This document shows positions 25,245-34,187 of a stretch of DNA of 52,704 nucleotides, in pieces. Each line of letters begins with the position of its first letter. Within the stretch, counting starts at the first letter, position 1. A model generated the notes under the pieces. It did no database searches, was not told the DNA's origin, and saw only the letters and a list, made by a program, of their open reading frames with translations. Source of the DNA: Paracoccaceae bacterium (GTDB lineage: Bacteria > Pseudomonadota > Alphaproteobacteria > Rhodobacterales > Rhodobacteraceae); NCBI GenBank assembly GCA_029244725.1, contig JAQWQJ010000048.1, forward strand, positions 1-52,704, written 5' to 3'. A program made the position numbers and the translations under genes.

Positions 25245-27752
25245 ATGAAAACACAAGTGAAAGCTTTGGTCGTAGGCGGCGGTGCCGTTGGAACCTCAAT
25301 CGCTTACCACCTCGCGAAGGCGGGCTGGGACGACGTGATGCTGATTGAACGGGACGAATTGACGTCCGGTTCGACATGGCACGCAGCCGGACTTTTGCCG
25401 CTTTTCAACATGTCCTATGCCACGACCCACATTCACCAGTACTCGGTTGATTTCTACAAAACACTGGAAGAGGAAACTGGCCTCAACGCTGGTTTCGCCG
25501 TCGTTGGCAATCTTCGCATGGCACAGACTGATGAGCGTATGGACGAATATATGCTTTACGCTTCGACTGCAGAAACCTGCGGCGTAGATTACGAATGGCT
25601 AACCCCTGACCAAATCAAAGAGCGTTGGCCGCTGATCCGCACGGACGATCTGAAAGGTGCGATTTACCACACAGAAGACGGCTATATTAACCCCGCTGAT
25701 GTGACCATGGCGATGGCCAAAGGTGCACGTCAGCGTGGTGTCGACATAGTGCGTAAAATGCAGGCGGATGCGTTTCATTGGACGGGGACCCATTGGGAAG
25801 TCACCTGTACTAAGATGGTGGAAAAAGGCGGCAACCTTGTGCCAAGTGATGAGCAGATCGTCATCACTGCTGAACATGTCGTGACAGCGTCGGGCAACCA
25901 CGCGCAGCGCACAGCCAAGATGCTGGGCATCAAGATGCCAGCAATCCCAGTTGAGCACACATTCATTGTCATGGATAAAGACCCAGAGCTGGTGAAATGG
26001 CGCGAAGCCGGTAACCCTGAGCACCCAGTTGTCCGCGATGCGGATGCGCAATCGTATGTACGCGAAGAACGTGGCGGCTGGATTTTGGGCATTTACGAAA
26101 AAGACGCACCTGCGCGCTTTGATCATGGCGTGCCAGACAGCTTCCGCGCTGATCTATTCCCGCTCGATATCGACCGGATCGCTGAGCAATATATGGCGAT
26201 GACTGAGCGTGTACCGTCCTGTGCAGAATCCGGCCTCAAAGATGATTTCAATGGCCCAATTTGCTACACGCCTGACGGCAACCCATTGGTTGGGCCGGCC
26301 CCAGGTCTTCGCAACATGTGGTTGGCCGAGGGTTTCTCGTTCGGAATTACCGCAGGCGGCGGCACCGGGTATTATCTCGCGCAAATGATGGTCGACGGTG
26401 AAGCCGAGATCGACATGGCGTCGCTTGATCCCAAGCGCTACAGCCAAAACTGGATGACAACTGAGTTCGCCGCGCGCAAAAACGAGGAATGCTACGATCA
26501 CGTCTACGTTCTTCACCACCCTGACGAGGAACGCCCTGTCGGCCGCCCACTACGGACAGCGCCCGCTTATGATCGCCAAAAAGCACGCGGAGCACAGTTT
26601 GGTTTCGTAAACGGTTGGGAACGCCCGAACTACTTTGGCCCGTTGGACGCGGACGATAATTTTGATCACGACGCACGCAGCTTCCGCCGTGGCGGGTGGT
26701 GGGAACACGCCAAAGCCGAGGCCGAGGCGATCCGCAACGGCGTTGGTGTCATTGACGCGACGGCCTTTACCAAACACGTTGTTAAAGGACCGGGCGCGAC
26801 CCAGTTCCTCGATTGGTTCACCTGCAACAAGTTGCCAAAAATCGGTCGCATCAACCTGACTTATGCGCTTACCGATGCTGGCACGACCCGCACTGAATAC
26901 ACCATCGTGCGCAACGGCGAGAATAACTATTACCTCGTTTCGGCAGGAGCCTGGACCGAGTATGACGCCGATTTCTTGCGCAAAGCTGCCGAAGATAAAA
27001 TGGATGAGTTCGGCTACATCGAAATTCAAGATGTCACGTCTCAGTGGGGCGTGTTTGCAATCGCCGGGCCAAAGTCGCGTGATGTTCTGAAAGAGATCAT
27101 TAACGACGCTGACCCTGAAACTGCACTGTCAAACAAACGGTTCCCATGGTTGTCTGCGCGTCAAATTGAGCTTGGAATGTGCCCAGTGAACGCCATCCGA
27201 GTGGCCTATACGGGCGAGCTTGGCTGGGAACTTCACCACCCGATGGAAATGCAAAACTACCTGTTTGATCTGCTCGAAAAGGCTGGCGCTAAGCATGACA
27301 TGAAGTGGGTCGGTGCCCGCGCCCAAAACTGGCTTCGTCTTGAGAAATCGTATCGCGCGTTCGGCAATGAGCTGGGCCGTGATGCAACACCGCTTGAGGC
27401 TGATCTGCCGCGTTTTGTGGACTTGTCAAAAGACTTCAAAGGAAAAGCCGAGATGGAGGCCAAAGGCATCCGTTCAACCTGCGTGACCGTTTTGATCGAC
27501 GGACCGTCCGACGCTGACCCTTGGGGCCGTGAGGTTCTTTACGCTGACGATGGAACGCGCATTGGTCGTCTGACATCTGGCGGCTATTCAGTGCATTTTG
27601 GCAAGCAGATTGGGATCGGCTACGTTAAGCCGGAGCATTCGGCTGTTGGCACGAAAATCAAAGTTAAAATGCTAGACCAGCTTTGGGATGCTGAAATTCA
27701 GCCAGATAGCCCATATGATCCAAAGAACGCGGTCATTCGCGTGGACGGTTAA
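25245..27752 (+). CDS. FAD-dependent dehydrogenase fused to GcvT domain (dimethylglycine/sarcosine dehydrogenase-like)
   Basis: An 835-residue two-part enzyme. Residues 1-400 are a DAO-type FAD domain: dinucleotide motif VVGGGAVGTSIAYHLAKAG and H46 in SGSTWHAAGLLP, the position of the covalently attached flavin in dimethylglycine dehydrogenase. GNPLVGPAPGLRNMWLAEG closes the fold. From about residue 430 come the FAO_M linker (GPLDADD) and a GcvT aminomethyltransferase domain (FTKHVVKGPGATQFLDW, SQWGVFAIAGPKSRDVL, YTGELGWELHHP, LRLEKSYRAFGNELG) that takes the one-carbon unit on tetrahydrofolate. It should demethylate an N-methyl glycine derivative; roseobacters use such enzymes on betaine and methylamine intermediates. 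ATG 25245 is preferred; GTG two codons earlier is possible. A UUCG hairpin follows the stop. Confidence 0.9.
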   Translation: MKTQVKALVVGGGAVGTSIAYHLAKAGWDDVMLIERDELTSGSTWHAAGLLPLFNMSYATTHIHQYSVDFYKTLEEETGLNAGFAVVGNLRMAQTDERMDEYMLYASTAETCGVDYEWLTPDQIKERWPLIRTDDLKGAIYHTEDGYINPADVTMAMAKGARQRGVDIVRKMQADAFHWTGTHWEVTCTKMVEKGGNLVPSDEQIVITAEHVVTASGNHAQRTAKMLGIKMPAIPVEHTFIVMDKDPELVKWREAGNPEHPVVRDADAQSYVREERGGWILGIYEKDAPARFDHGVPDSFRADLFPLDIDRIAEQYMAMTERVPSCAESGLKDDFNGPICYTPDGNPLVGPAPGLRNMWLAEGFSFGITAGGGTGYYLAQMMVDGEAEIDMASLDPKRYSQNWMTTEFAARKNEECYDHVYVLHHPDEERPVGRPLRTAPAYDRQKARGAQFGFVNGWERPNYFGPLDADDNFDHDARSFRRGGWWEHAKAEAEAIRNGVGVIDATAFTKHVVKGPGATQFLDWFTCNKLPKIGRINLTYALTDAGTTRTEYTIVRNGENNYYLVSAGAWTEYDADFLRKAAEDKMDEFGYIEIQDVTSQWGVFAIAGPKSRDVLKEIINDADPETALSNKRFPWLSARQIELGMCPVNAIRVAYTGELGWELHHPMEMQNYLFDLLEKAGAKHDMKWVGARAQNWLRLEKSYRAFGNELGRDATPLEADLPRFVDLSKDFKGKAEMEAKGIRSTCVTVLIDGPSDADPWGREVLYADDGTRIGRLTSGGYSVHFGKQIGIGYVKPEHSAVGTKIKVKMLDQLWDAEIQPDSPYDPKNAVIRVDG

Positions 27753-27759
27753 GTACGGC

Positions 27760-27781
27760 TGAGGGGGTTTCGACCCCCTCA
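27760..27781 (+). terminator. Stable hairpin with TTCG loop after the GcvT-type gene
   Basis: TGAGGGGGT and ACCCCCTCA form a 9-bp perfect stem closed by a TTCG tetraloop, starting 7 bp after the stop codon at 27752. No T-run follows, so it may act as a Rho-independent-like stop, an RNA 3'-end stabiliser, or both. Confidence 0.6.
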
Positions 27782-27824
27782 CGCGCTTCCCGAGGTGTTT
27801 CGTGTATGAGAAAGGGAACATAAC

Positions 27825-28175
27825 ATGCTGAATGGAAGTTGCCACTGTGGGGCGGTCTCGTTTGAGATTGGCCAAACGCCAGAGTTTCTGCTCAGCTGCA
27901 ACTGTTCAATTTGCCGACGTCTTTCGACACTTTGGGTATATTCTGACAAAGTTCCCATCACTCTACATGCGCCGGAAGATAGTACGATTGCCTATACTTG
28001 GGGCGACAAGATGCTGGCTTTCCATTCGTGCAAAACATGCGGTTGCACCACCCACTGGGCTAGCCTGGCCGATGACAAGATTGTCGTTAACAGCAGGCTT
28101 TGCCCGCCCGATCAGATCAAAGATATTCGCATTCGTCATTTCGACGGGGCGGATAGCTGGCAGTTCTTGGATTAG
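27825..28175 (+). CDS. GFA-family zinc protein (glutathione-dependent formaldehyde-activating-like)
   Basis: A 116-residue member of the GFA/CENP-V fold. Zinc-binding cysteines appear as SCHCGAVSFEI, LLSCNCSICRRLS and HSCKTCGCTTHWA, the usual three clusters. The founding member Gfa was proposed to speed the reaction of formaldehyde with glutathione; most relatives have no proven function. The gene has aaaggga before its ATG. It lies just after a folate-linked demethylase that could release one-carbon units, which makes a formaldehyde-related role tempting but unproven. Confidence 0.88.
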   Translation: MLNGSCHCGAVSFEIGQTPEFLLSCNCSICRRLSTLWVYSDKVPITLHAPEDSTIAYTWGDKMLAFHSCKTCGCTTHWASLADDKIVVNSRLCPPDQIKDIRIRHFDGADSWQFLD

Positions 28176-28185
28176 AATGGTTGGT

Positions 28186-28842
28186 TCAGGTCGTTGACTT
28201 TGTCGCGATCAGGGCAAGATTGTTCGCAGGCATTTCGATCACTTCGTCGGGTATCAAGCCCGAGGTTTCAATCCATTCAAGCATGTCGAAATCGTCCTTA
28301 TAGCCAAGCTTTGGATTGTGGCTGATAATGCTTGCGTGGAACGCTTCATCGCCTTCACTTGTCAGTTCACCAGCGCGCATAAAGGGACCATAGATAATCA
28401 ACTTTCCATTTGGTGCGAGAGCATGAGCGCATTCGTTTAAAATGACGCGCATATCGTTTTCAGAAATCAGGTGAAACAGATTACACATGTTGATTGCGTC
28501 GACCTCTACCGTTTTGCCCCACCCACTTTGGGCGGCGTTCAGCGTCGCTGGTGGGGCGATATTGGTAAGGCCTGAGTGCAGGATCCAAGCTTGGATTGAT
28601 GCGATGCGTTCAGGGTCCATTTCTGTAGGTTGAAACCGCCAGTCAGGAAACGCTTGCGCGAAGTGAACAATATGTTCGCCCGTTCCTGATGCAATCTCCA
28701 AGTACCGCCCGTGATCGCCCAAGCGCGATTTCAAAAGGGTTAGGATTGGTTCTTTATTGCGGGGCGTTGAAGGTGCGAATTGGCGGCCATCGCTGCCGGT
28801 CATGGCATTACTCGCTGTTTCGGGTACGGATTTTTCATTCAT
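28186..28842 (-). CDS. DUF938 class-I SAM-dependent methyltransferase-like protein
   Basis: A 218-residue DUF938 protein with a methyltransferase core: glycine motif RYLEIASGTGEHIVHFA at about residues 47-62, PTEMDPERIASIQAW (acidic loop end), and VDAINMCNLFHLISENDM, which is characteristic of the family. The N-terminal DGRQFAPSTPRNKEPIL is also conserved. The substrate is unknown. It is the last of three genes on this strand, overlapping the FAD oxidoreductase gene by 4 bp (ATGA), and converges on the GFA gene with only 10 bp between them. Confidence 0.88.
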   Translation of the reverse strand: MNEKSVPETASNAMTGSDGRQFAPSTPRNKEPILTLLKSRLGDHGRYLEIASGTGEHIVHFAQAFPDWRFQPTEMDPERIASIQAWILHSGLTNIAPPATLNAAQSGWGKTVEVDAINMCNLFHLISENDMRVILNECAHALAPNGKLIIYGPFMRAGELTSEGDEAFHASIISHNPKLGYKDDFDMLEWIETSGLIPDEVIEMPANNLALIATKSTT

Positions 28843-29912
28843 GAACTGAACCTGTTAGGCGAAAGACGGGTGATAGTTGATTTGTCTAACTCTGACGCGC
28901 GCCCCAAAATCAGATCCGCTGCCAGTTTGCTTGCCGCTGGCGAAGTGAAAAAGCCATACCCCCCTTGTCCCGCCAGCCAGAAAAAAGCGGAATTATCTGG
29001 TGCATGTCCGATCACTAAATGCCGGTCGGGTGAGAACGTTCTGAGACCGGCCCAGTTAGATTGCACGCGGGTGACTTCCTCGGTCACGACGTCTTGGTAG
29101 TCCGATATTCCTTGCGCAAGGACCATATCGTCAGCCCATGCATCGTGGGGTGTCGTCGGGTGTTCGTCAGCAGGGGAGATGCATAGCGATCCTGCATCTG
29201 GTTTAGCATACCAACCCTCGTTGACCCCAAAGAACATGGGCCAAGGCGCTGTGTCATGCCCACCGGGGGCAGGAACGCGGGCAACAGATCGGCGGCAGGG
29301 AATAAAGCCAAGCGGGGCGACGCCTGCCAATTTTGTGACCTCGTCAACCCAAGCGCCTGCAGCGTTTACGATTAGGTCGACCTCAAAGTCCTCGGTTTGA
29401 GTCGAGACAATCCAGCGGCCTTCGAAACGGATTTTTGTGGCTGAGGCCTTGCAAACAATACGGCCGCCATTCGCGCGGATCGTTCTTGCATGATCTTGCA
29501 TCAGCCGATCTGTATCGATGTCCCAAGCATCAGGCTGAAACGCGGCGTTGGTGACCACTTTGCGGTTTAGGATTGGGACTTTCGCTAGGGCCTCGTCGAT
29601 AGTTATCGACTGAAGGTTCATCTTGATTGCGTCGCGGGCAAAAGCATCCTCTTCGCCCTGTTTGGCGATCACCATTAGGCCACGCGGCGACAAATAATCC
29701 GTGTCGCGAATGAAAAAATCGCCGCTAGCCCGCGCCAAGGCAGTCGTGGTATCCGAACCGTAATTCGCTTCGTACAAAGCCATCGAGCGACCAGAGGCGT
29801 GATAAGCCAAAGCGTCCTCGGCTTCTAACAGCGTAACGCTTGCATGGGGCGCGAGCGCTGCACCGACCGACAAACCGGCAATGCCACCGCCGATGATTAA
29901 AATGTCAGTCAT
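28839..29912 (-). CDS. FAD-dependent amino-acid dehydrogenase-like oxidoreductase (DAO family)
   Basis: A 357-residue DAO-superfamily flavoprotein. The N-terminal nucleotide motif is DILIIGGGIAGLSVGAALA, followed by LLEAEDALAYHASGRS, a signature near the flavin in glycine oxidase and D-arginine dehydrogenase types. LIVNAAGAWVDEVTKLAGV and a C-terminal WLAGQGGYGFFTSPAASKL complete it. It probably oxidises a D-amino acid or related amine, but the substrate is not deducible. It sits in a three-gene operon with 4-bp overlaps on both sides: aldo/keto reductase upstream, DUF938 downstream. Confidence 0.87.
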   Translation of the reverse strand: MTDILIIGGGIAGLSVGAALAPHASVTLLEAEDALAYHASGRSMALYEANYGSDTTTALARASGDFFIRDTDYLSPRGLMVIAKQGEEDAFARDAIKMNLQSITIDEALAKVPILNRKVVTNAAFQPDAWDIDTDRLMQDHARTIRANGGRIVCKASATKIRFEGRWIVSTQTEDFEVDLIVNAAGAWVDEVTKLAGVAPLGFIPCRRSVARVPAPGGHDTAPWPMFFGVNEGWYAKPDAGSLCISPADEHPTTPHDAWADDMVLAQGISDYQDVVTEEVTRVQSNWAGLRTFSPDRHLVIGHAPDNSAFFWLAGQGGYGFFTSPAASKLAADLILGRASELDKSTITRLSPNRFSS

Positions 29913-30847
29913 GCCTCTTCAATTCGATCTGTGGCGGGCGGCGGAGCGATGGATAGATCTGAAATACGCTTTCGTAGTTCTGACCCCATTTTATAATTGA
30001 GTGCCGCCAAGGATGGGCGAAGTTGCTGGACATCGCGCGCCGATATTATTGGGTCGGGCGATGAGGGATGGGTCATAGCCCAAGCGACGGCCAAAGTGAT
30101 TGGAGATACGTTTATGTCATGGGCCAAGCTGTTCAGCGACTTGGCCGTTTCATGCATCCAAGCCTGTGCGTAGCGCGCAGCATACCGGTCATCGGTTGCC
30201 AGACGACCACTGGGACTGGCGCGGTTGTATTTGCCCGTCAATAAACCACTGCCCAACGGTGAATACGTTGCAGCTTTGATACCCTGATCCTGACACATCG
30301 GCAGCAATTCTACCTCGGCCTGACGTTTCACCAACGAGTACATTGGCTGGACGATGTCAATTTGCGTTCCGCAAGATTGCGCTGCGTATTGGGCCTTCAT
30401 GACTTGCCATGCTGCAAAATTGGACACGCCAATATAGCGAATTTGCCCCTTATTTTGGAACGACGCGAGTGTCTCGAAAGTCTCCTCCAGGCGCGTATTT
30501 GGATCAAACCGATGTAAGTAAAGTATGTCGACGGCGTCTGAGCCCAAGCGCCTACGTGTATCCGCAAACTGTGACTTTAGATTTGAAGCCCCAGAGCCAC
30601 CTGTGTAGCCAATCTTGCTGGCGATTATCAGCTTGTCGCGTATAGGAGACGCCAATTTGCGCAGCATTTCTTCGGATTTACCGTCGTTATAGACGTTGGC
30701 TGTATCAAAATGGGTGATCCCCGCTTCAATGCACGCTTCAAACATTTCGGTCGCGGCAATTGTGTCTGCTTTGCCGCCAAATTGCATTGTACCATATACC
30801 AAACGGCTACTCATGGTGCCGTCAAAACTCGTGATGTGTTTTTTCAT
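29909..30847 (-). CDS. Aldo/keto reductase
   Basis: A 312-residue NAD(P)H-dependent aldo/keto reductase. The catalytic tetrad is visible: D48 (HFDTANVY), Y53, K78 (IASKIG) and H112 (YLHRFD). The cofactor end of the barrel shows YSPLGSGLLTGKY. It is the first gene of the minus-strand trio. The substrate is unknown; annotation as oxidoreductase YdhF/Tas-like would be a guess. The upstream gap to the purine-operon terminator is about 130 bp and holds the promoter. Confidence 0.92.
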   Translation of the reverse strand: MKKHITSFDGTMSSRLVYGTMQFGGKADTIAATEMFEACIEAGITHFDTANVYNDGKSEEMLRKLASPIRDKLIIASKIGYTGGSGASNLKSQFADTRRRLGSDAVDILYLHRFDPNTRLEETFETLASFQNKGQIRYIGVSNFAAWQVMKAQYAAQSCGTQIDIVQPMYSLVKRQAEVELLPMCQDQGIKAATYSPLGSGLLTGKYNRASPSGRLATDDRYAARYAQAWMHETAKSLNSLAHDINVSPITLAVAWAMTHPSSPDPIISARDVQQLRPSLAALNYKMGSELRKRISDLSIAPPPATDRIEEA

Positions 30848-30974
30848 CCTAAGACCGTGCCATGGCTATTCTTGGTTCTCAAGGCGTGATCGTGGATCGC
30901 AATACACAAGAGACGCAAAAATGTCGTTTGCAGGCTTGAGTTGTCAAATAAATACAGGGCTTGGAGAAATGAAA

Positions 30975-31000
30975 ATGGGCGGCCCGATTGGGCCGCCCAT
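30975..31000 (-). terminator. Rho-independent terminator of the xdh-purine transporter operon
   Basis: An 11-bp perfect stem, ATGGGCGGCCC paired with GGGCCGCCCAT, with a 4-base loop. Read on the minus strand it is followed by a T-rich run (TTTTCATTTC). It lies 22 bp after the stop of the BMP binding protein at 31023, in the right direction. Confidence 0.88.
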
Positions 31001-31022
31001 CTACATTTAATTCAGCAATAAC

Positions 31023-32093
31023 TTACTGAGGAATGCTGCCGTCGATACCTTCTACATAGAAGCTCATGCCTGCCAGTGTTCCGTCGTCTGCAGTTTCACC
31101 TTCTGCCAGCCAAGCAGAACCGTCCTGCTTGTTCACTGGACCAGTGAACGCGTGGTACGATCCATCAGCCAATGCATCTTTCAATGCCATAGCTTCGGCC
31201 TTTACGTCTGCTGGAACTGCGTCAGAGATTTCACCGATGCCAACCATGCCTGGGCCGATACCGTCCCATGTGTCCATGCTTGTCCAAGTGCCATCCATTA
31301 CGGCCTGTGTACGTGCAACGTAATAAGGGGCCCAGTCGTCAATGATCGAGCTAACACGTGGGAAAGGAGCGTACTCGCTCATATCCGATGCTTGACCGAA
31401 TGTGACAACATTGCCTGCCTCGGCTGCAACCGCCTGTGGCGCTGTCGAGTCTGTGTGCTGAAGGATTACGTCAGCACCTTGGTCGATCAGTGTTTTAGCT
31501 GCGTCTGCTTCTTTTGCAGGATCAAACCATGTGAACGCCCAGATGATTTTAAACTCTACATCAGGGTTCACTTTCTTGGCGTGGATGAAGGCAGAGTTGA
31601 TGCCACGAACAACTTCAGGGATCGGGTAAGACCCGATGTAGCCAACGATGTTCGACTTGGTCATGTGACCAGCAATCGTACCCTGAACAGCGCGACCTTC
31701 GTAGAAGCGTGCCGAGTATGTGGATACGTTGTCAGAGCGCTTATAACCTGTTGCGTGCTCGAACTTTACGTTCGGGAATTTCGCCGCAACATTAAGCGTT
31801 GGATCCATATAGCCAAACGACGTTGTGAAGATCAGGTCAGCACCTTGAAGCGCCATCTGTGTCATCACACGTTCAGCGTCTGGGCCCTCTGGTACGTTCT
31901 CTACGTAGACAGTCTCAACCTTGTCGCCAAAGGCTTCGACAACAGCCTTACGGCCTTGATCGTGCTCATATGTCCAGCCGCCGTCACCGACTGGTCCGAC
32001 ATAAACAAAGCCGACTTTGGTGTCTGCAGCCATTACTGGCGCAGCCAAGCCGAGTGCCACTGCGGCACTGGTCAATAGTTTGGTAAATTTCAT
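31023..32093 (-). CDS. BMP-family ABC transporter substrate-binding protein (purine/nucleoside type)
   Basis: A 356-residue periplasmic binding protein of the BMP/PnrA family. Signal peptide MKFTKLLTSAAVALGLAAPVMAA is followed by KVGFVYVGPVGDGGWTYEHDQGR, a segment conserved across the family, then TTSFGYMDPTLNVAAKFPNVKFEHATGYK and GIGPGMVGIGEISDAVPAD. Relatives bind nucleosides or purine bases. The ATG at 32093 has ggggag upstream on the minus strand; longer frames would run through the intergenic gap. It is the last gene of a seven-gene operon with xanthine dehydrogenase, so the ligand is probably a purine base. Confidence 0.92.
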   Translation of the reverse strand: MKFTKLLTSAAVALGLAAPVMAADTKVGFVYVGPVGDGGWTYEHDQGRKAVVEAFGDKVETVYVENVPEGPDAERVMTQMALQGADLIFTTSFGYMDPTLNVAAKFPNVKFEHATGYKRSDNVSTYSARFYEGRAVQGTIAGHMTKSNIVGYIGSYPIPEVVRGINSAFIHAKKVNPDVEFKIIWAFTWFDPAKEADAAKTLIDQGADVILQHTDSTAPQAVAAEAGNVVTFGQASDMSEYAPFPRVSSIIDDWAPYYVARTQAVMDGTWTSMDTWDGIGPGMVGIGEISDAVPADVKAEAMALKDALADGSYHAFTGPVNKQDGSAWLAEGETADDGTLAGMSFYVEGIDGSIPQ

Positions 32094-32127
32094 GAGTTTT
32101 ACACTCCCCAGGTTTGGTTGTTGGCCT

Positions 32128-33051
32128 CTAATTCGAAGCATGGAAGATCCGTCCAAGCGAAGCCGGAGCACGACTGCGGTCGGCGGACATAAATACTAGC
32201 ACGAGAATGGTTATCAGATATGGCGACATGGACAAGTATTCCACGGGAATTCTTGCACCTGCAGCCTGTGCATTCAGCTGAAGAACGGTAATTCCGCCAA
32301 AAATATATGCACCGATCAGCAAACGCCAAGGTTTCCAGCTGGCAAAGACTACTAGCGCCAGGGCGATCCAGCCCGCACCGGCCGTCATGCCTTCGGTCCA
32401 TTGCGGGACGCGGATCAAGCTGATGTATGCACCGCCCAAGCCCGAACAGGCCCCGCCAAACATAATCGCGATAATGCGCACACGGATTACTTTGTAGCCA
32501 AGCGCATGGGCAGCGTCGTGGTTTTCGCCCACAGCCCGCAAAATCAGACCGACGCGTGTGTATTTCAACGTCGCCCAAGTTGCAGCGATCAACAGAATGC
32601 CGACATAAACCATGAAGTCATGCGAAAACAGGATCGGCCCAACGACCGGCAATTCGCTTATGAAGCCAAGATTTACATGCGGAGTAGAGGGCGGCTTAAT
32701 GCCAACATAGCTTTGTCCCATCAACGCAGACAGGCCCAGTCCGAACAGTGTCAAAGCAAGACCTGAGGCCACCTGATTTGCCAGCGCATATTGCGTCAGT
32801 ATGACAAAAAGGAACGACAGTGCTGCGCCAGCAACGGCGGCAATAACGAAACCGAACACCGGCGATCCGGTTTCAACGGCCGTCGCAAAACCGGCGATTG
32901 CACCTATGATCATCATCCCCTCGACCCCGAGGTTCAGAACGCCGGCTTTTTCAGCAACAAGCTCACCAATGGCTGCCAGCATGATCGGCGTCGCCGCCAC
33001 CATGAGTGACGCGATAAGAAGTACGGGATTAATAGCTGAGAGATCCATCAC
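32128..33051 (-). CDS. ABC transporter permease, BmpC/NupQ type
   Basis: A 307-residue inner-membrane permease of the branched-chain-transport-like (BPD_transp_2) family with about eight hydrophobic segments. IGELVAEKAGVLNLGVEGMM near the N-terminus is the family hallmark, and the second half has LILRAVGENHDAAHALGYKV, the cytoplasmic coupling region to the ATPase. It overlaps the partner permease by 4 bp and lies 34 bp before the binding-protein gene. It pairs with the permease at 33048-34130. Confidence 0.93.
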   Translation of the reverse strand: MMDLSAINPVLLIASLMVAATPIMLAAIGELVAEKAGVLNLGVEGMMIIGAIAGFATAVETGSPVFGFVIAAVAGAALSFLFVILTQYALANQVASGLALTLFGLGLSALMGQSYVGIKPPSTPHVNLGFISELPVVGPILFSHDFMVYVGILLIAATWATLKYTRVGLILRAVGENHDAAHALGYKVIRVRIIAIMFGGACSGLGGAYISLIRVPQWTEGMTAGAGWIALALVVFASWKPWRLLIGAYIFGGITVLQLNAQAAGARIPVEYLSMSPYLITILVLVFMSADRSRAPASLGRIFHASN

Positions 33052-34130
33052 ACGGCCTCCTTTTTACCAAATCGGATGCGGAAGTTCGTCAACATGTCTA
33101 CTGCCAGAAGGAAGAACAGCAACATGCCTTGGAATACTTGGATTGCAGCGGACGGCAGGCCAAGCGTTAGCTGCGCAAGCTCACCGCCAATGTATGTGAG
33201 TGCCATCAGCAATCCGGCTAGCAAGATACCCAACGGGTTCAATCTGCCCAAGAACGCCACGATGATCGCGGTGAAACCATACCCGACATTGAAGTCGATG
33301 CTGACCTGACCTGCAGGCCCTGCGACCTCAAACATACCGGCCAGGCCTGCTAGCGCCCCTGATAGGCCAAGGCAAATCATGACGAGCCGGGCCGTGTTCA
33401 CACCCGCAAACCCCGCCGCACGTGGTGCCTCACCCGTTAAGCGGATTTGAAAGCCCAGTACGTGACGCCCAAGCATGATGTAGGCCATGATAACGGCGAT
33501 CAAAGCTGCAACAACACCCCAGTGCATGCCGGTGCCAGCAAAGACTTCAGCATTAAATGCAGACGGGTAATGCTGTAAATTCCTCGACCCGGGAAAACCA
33601 AAGCCTTCAGGGTTCTTTAACAACCCAAGCGACATCGCGGCCAAAAGCTGTTCGGCAACGTACACCAACATCAGAGACACTAGGATTTCGTTGGTCCCAA
33701 AACGCACTTTCAAAAACGCGGGGATCATCGCCCAAGCCATGCCTCCAAGCGCGCCGCAAATGATCATCAGAGGGAAGATAAACCAAGCTTCCATCGGGTA
33801 AAACGCCAGCGCGACTGCAGCGCCACAAATTGCGCCAACGATGTACTGGCCTTCTGCGCCAATGTTCCAAATGCCTGCTTTAAAGCCAAGCGCCAAACCC
33901 GTAGCGATCAAGATCAACGGTCCAGCTTTTACTAGCAGTTGGGGGCGCGAGTAGGATGCAAACTCGCCAAACAATGGGTCCCAGAAAATCGTGCGGATCG
34001 CCTCGATTGGGTTTTTGCCCAAAACGTAGAACAGTAATCCTCCGGCGATCATCGTAGCGACCACGGCCACAAGTGGCGTAATATAGCTCCAAACCTTCGA
34101 AGGCGAAGGACGACGTTCGAGCCTCAGCAT
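33048..34130 (-). CDS. ABC transporter permease, BmpB/NupP type
   Basis: A 360-residue inner-membrane permease with about nine hydrophobic segments: PLVAVVATMIAGGLLFYVLG at the start, LKAGIWNIGAEGQYIVGAICG-type sequence near residue 90, and a C-terminal part with LTGEAPRAAGFAGVNT (coupling helix). The ATG at 34130 has aaggag eight bases upstream; a longer in-frame start lacks such a site. Its stop overlaps the next permease start (ATGA). It forms the heterodimeric channel of the purine/nucleoside importer. Confidence 0.93.
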   Translation of the reverse strand: MLRLERRPSPSKVWSYITPLVAVVATMIAGGLLFYVLGKNPIEAIRTIFWDPLFGEFASYSRPQLLVKAGPLILIATGLALGFKAGIWNIGAEGQYIVGAICGAAVALAFYPMEAWFIFPLMIICGALGGMAWAMIPAFLKVRFGTNEILVSLMLVYVAEQLLAAMSLGLLKNPEGFGFPGSRNLQHYPSAFNAEVFAGTGMHWGVVAALIAVIMAYIMLGRHVLGFQIRLTGEAPRAAGFAGVNTARLVMICLGLSGALAGLAGMFEVAGPAGQVSIDFNVGYGFTAIIVAFLGRLNPLGILLAGLLMALTYIGGELAQLTLGLPSAAIQVFQGMLLFFLLAVDMLTNFRIRFGKKEAV

Positions 34131-34187
34131 GACACCCACTCCTTTACCTTTGTCCAAATACTCAAATCGGAACCTTTCAAAACACGA

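Noticed and set aside
27838-27856. GCCACTG box-like sequence resembling a cobalamin riboswitch core
   Set aside because: It is the coding sequence for the first zinc cysteines (SCHCGAV) of the GFA gene, with no surrounding B12-riboswitch elements.
31152-32078. 308-codon open frame on the plus strand
   Set aside because: It is fully antisense to the BMP binding-protein gene, is rich in Cys and Arg, and has no recognisable domain. Codon-phase shadow of a real gene.
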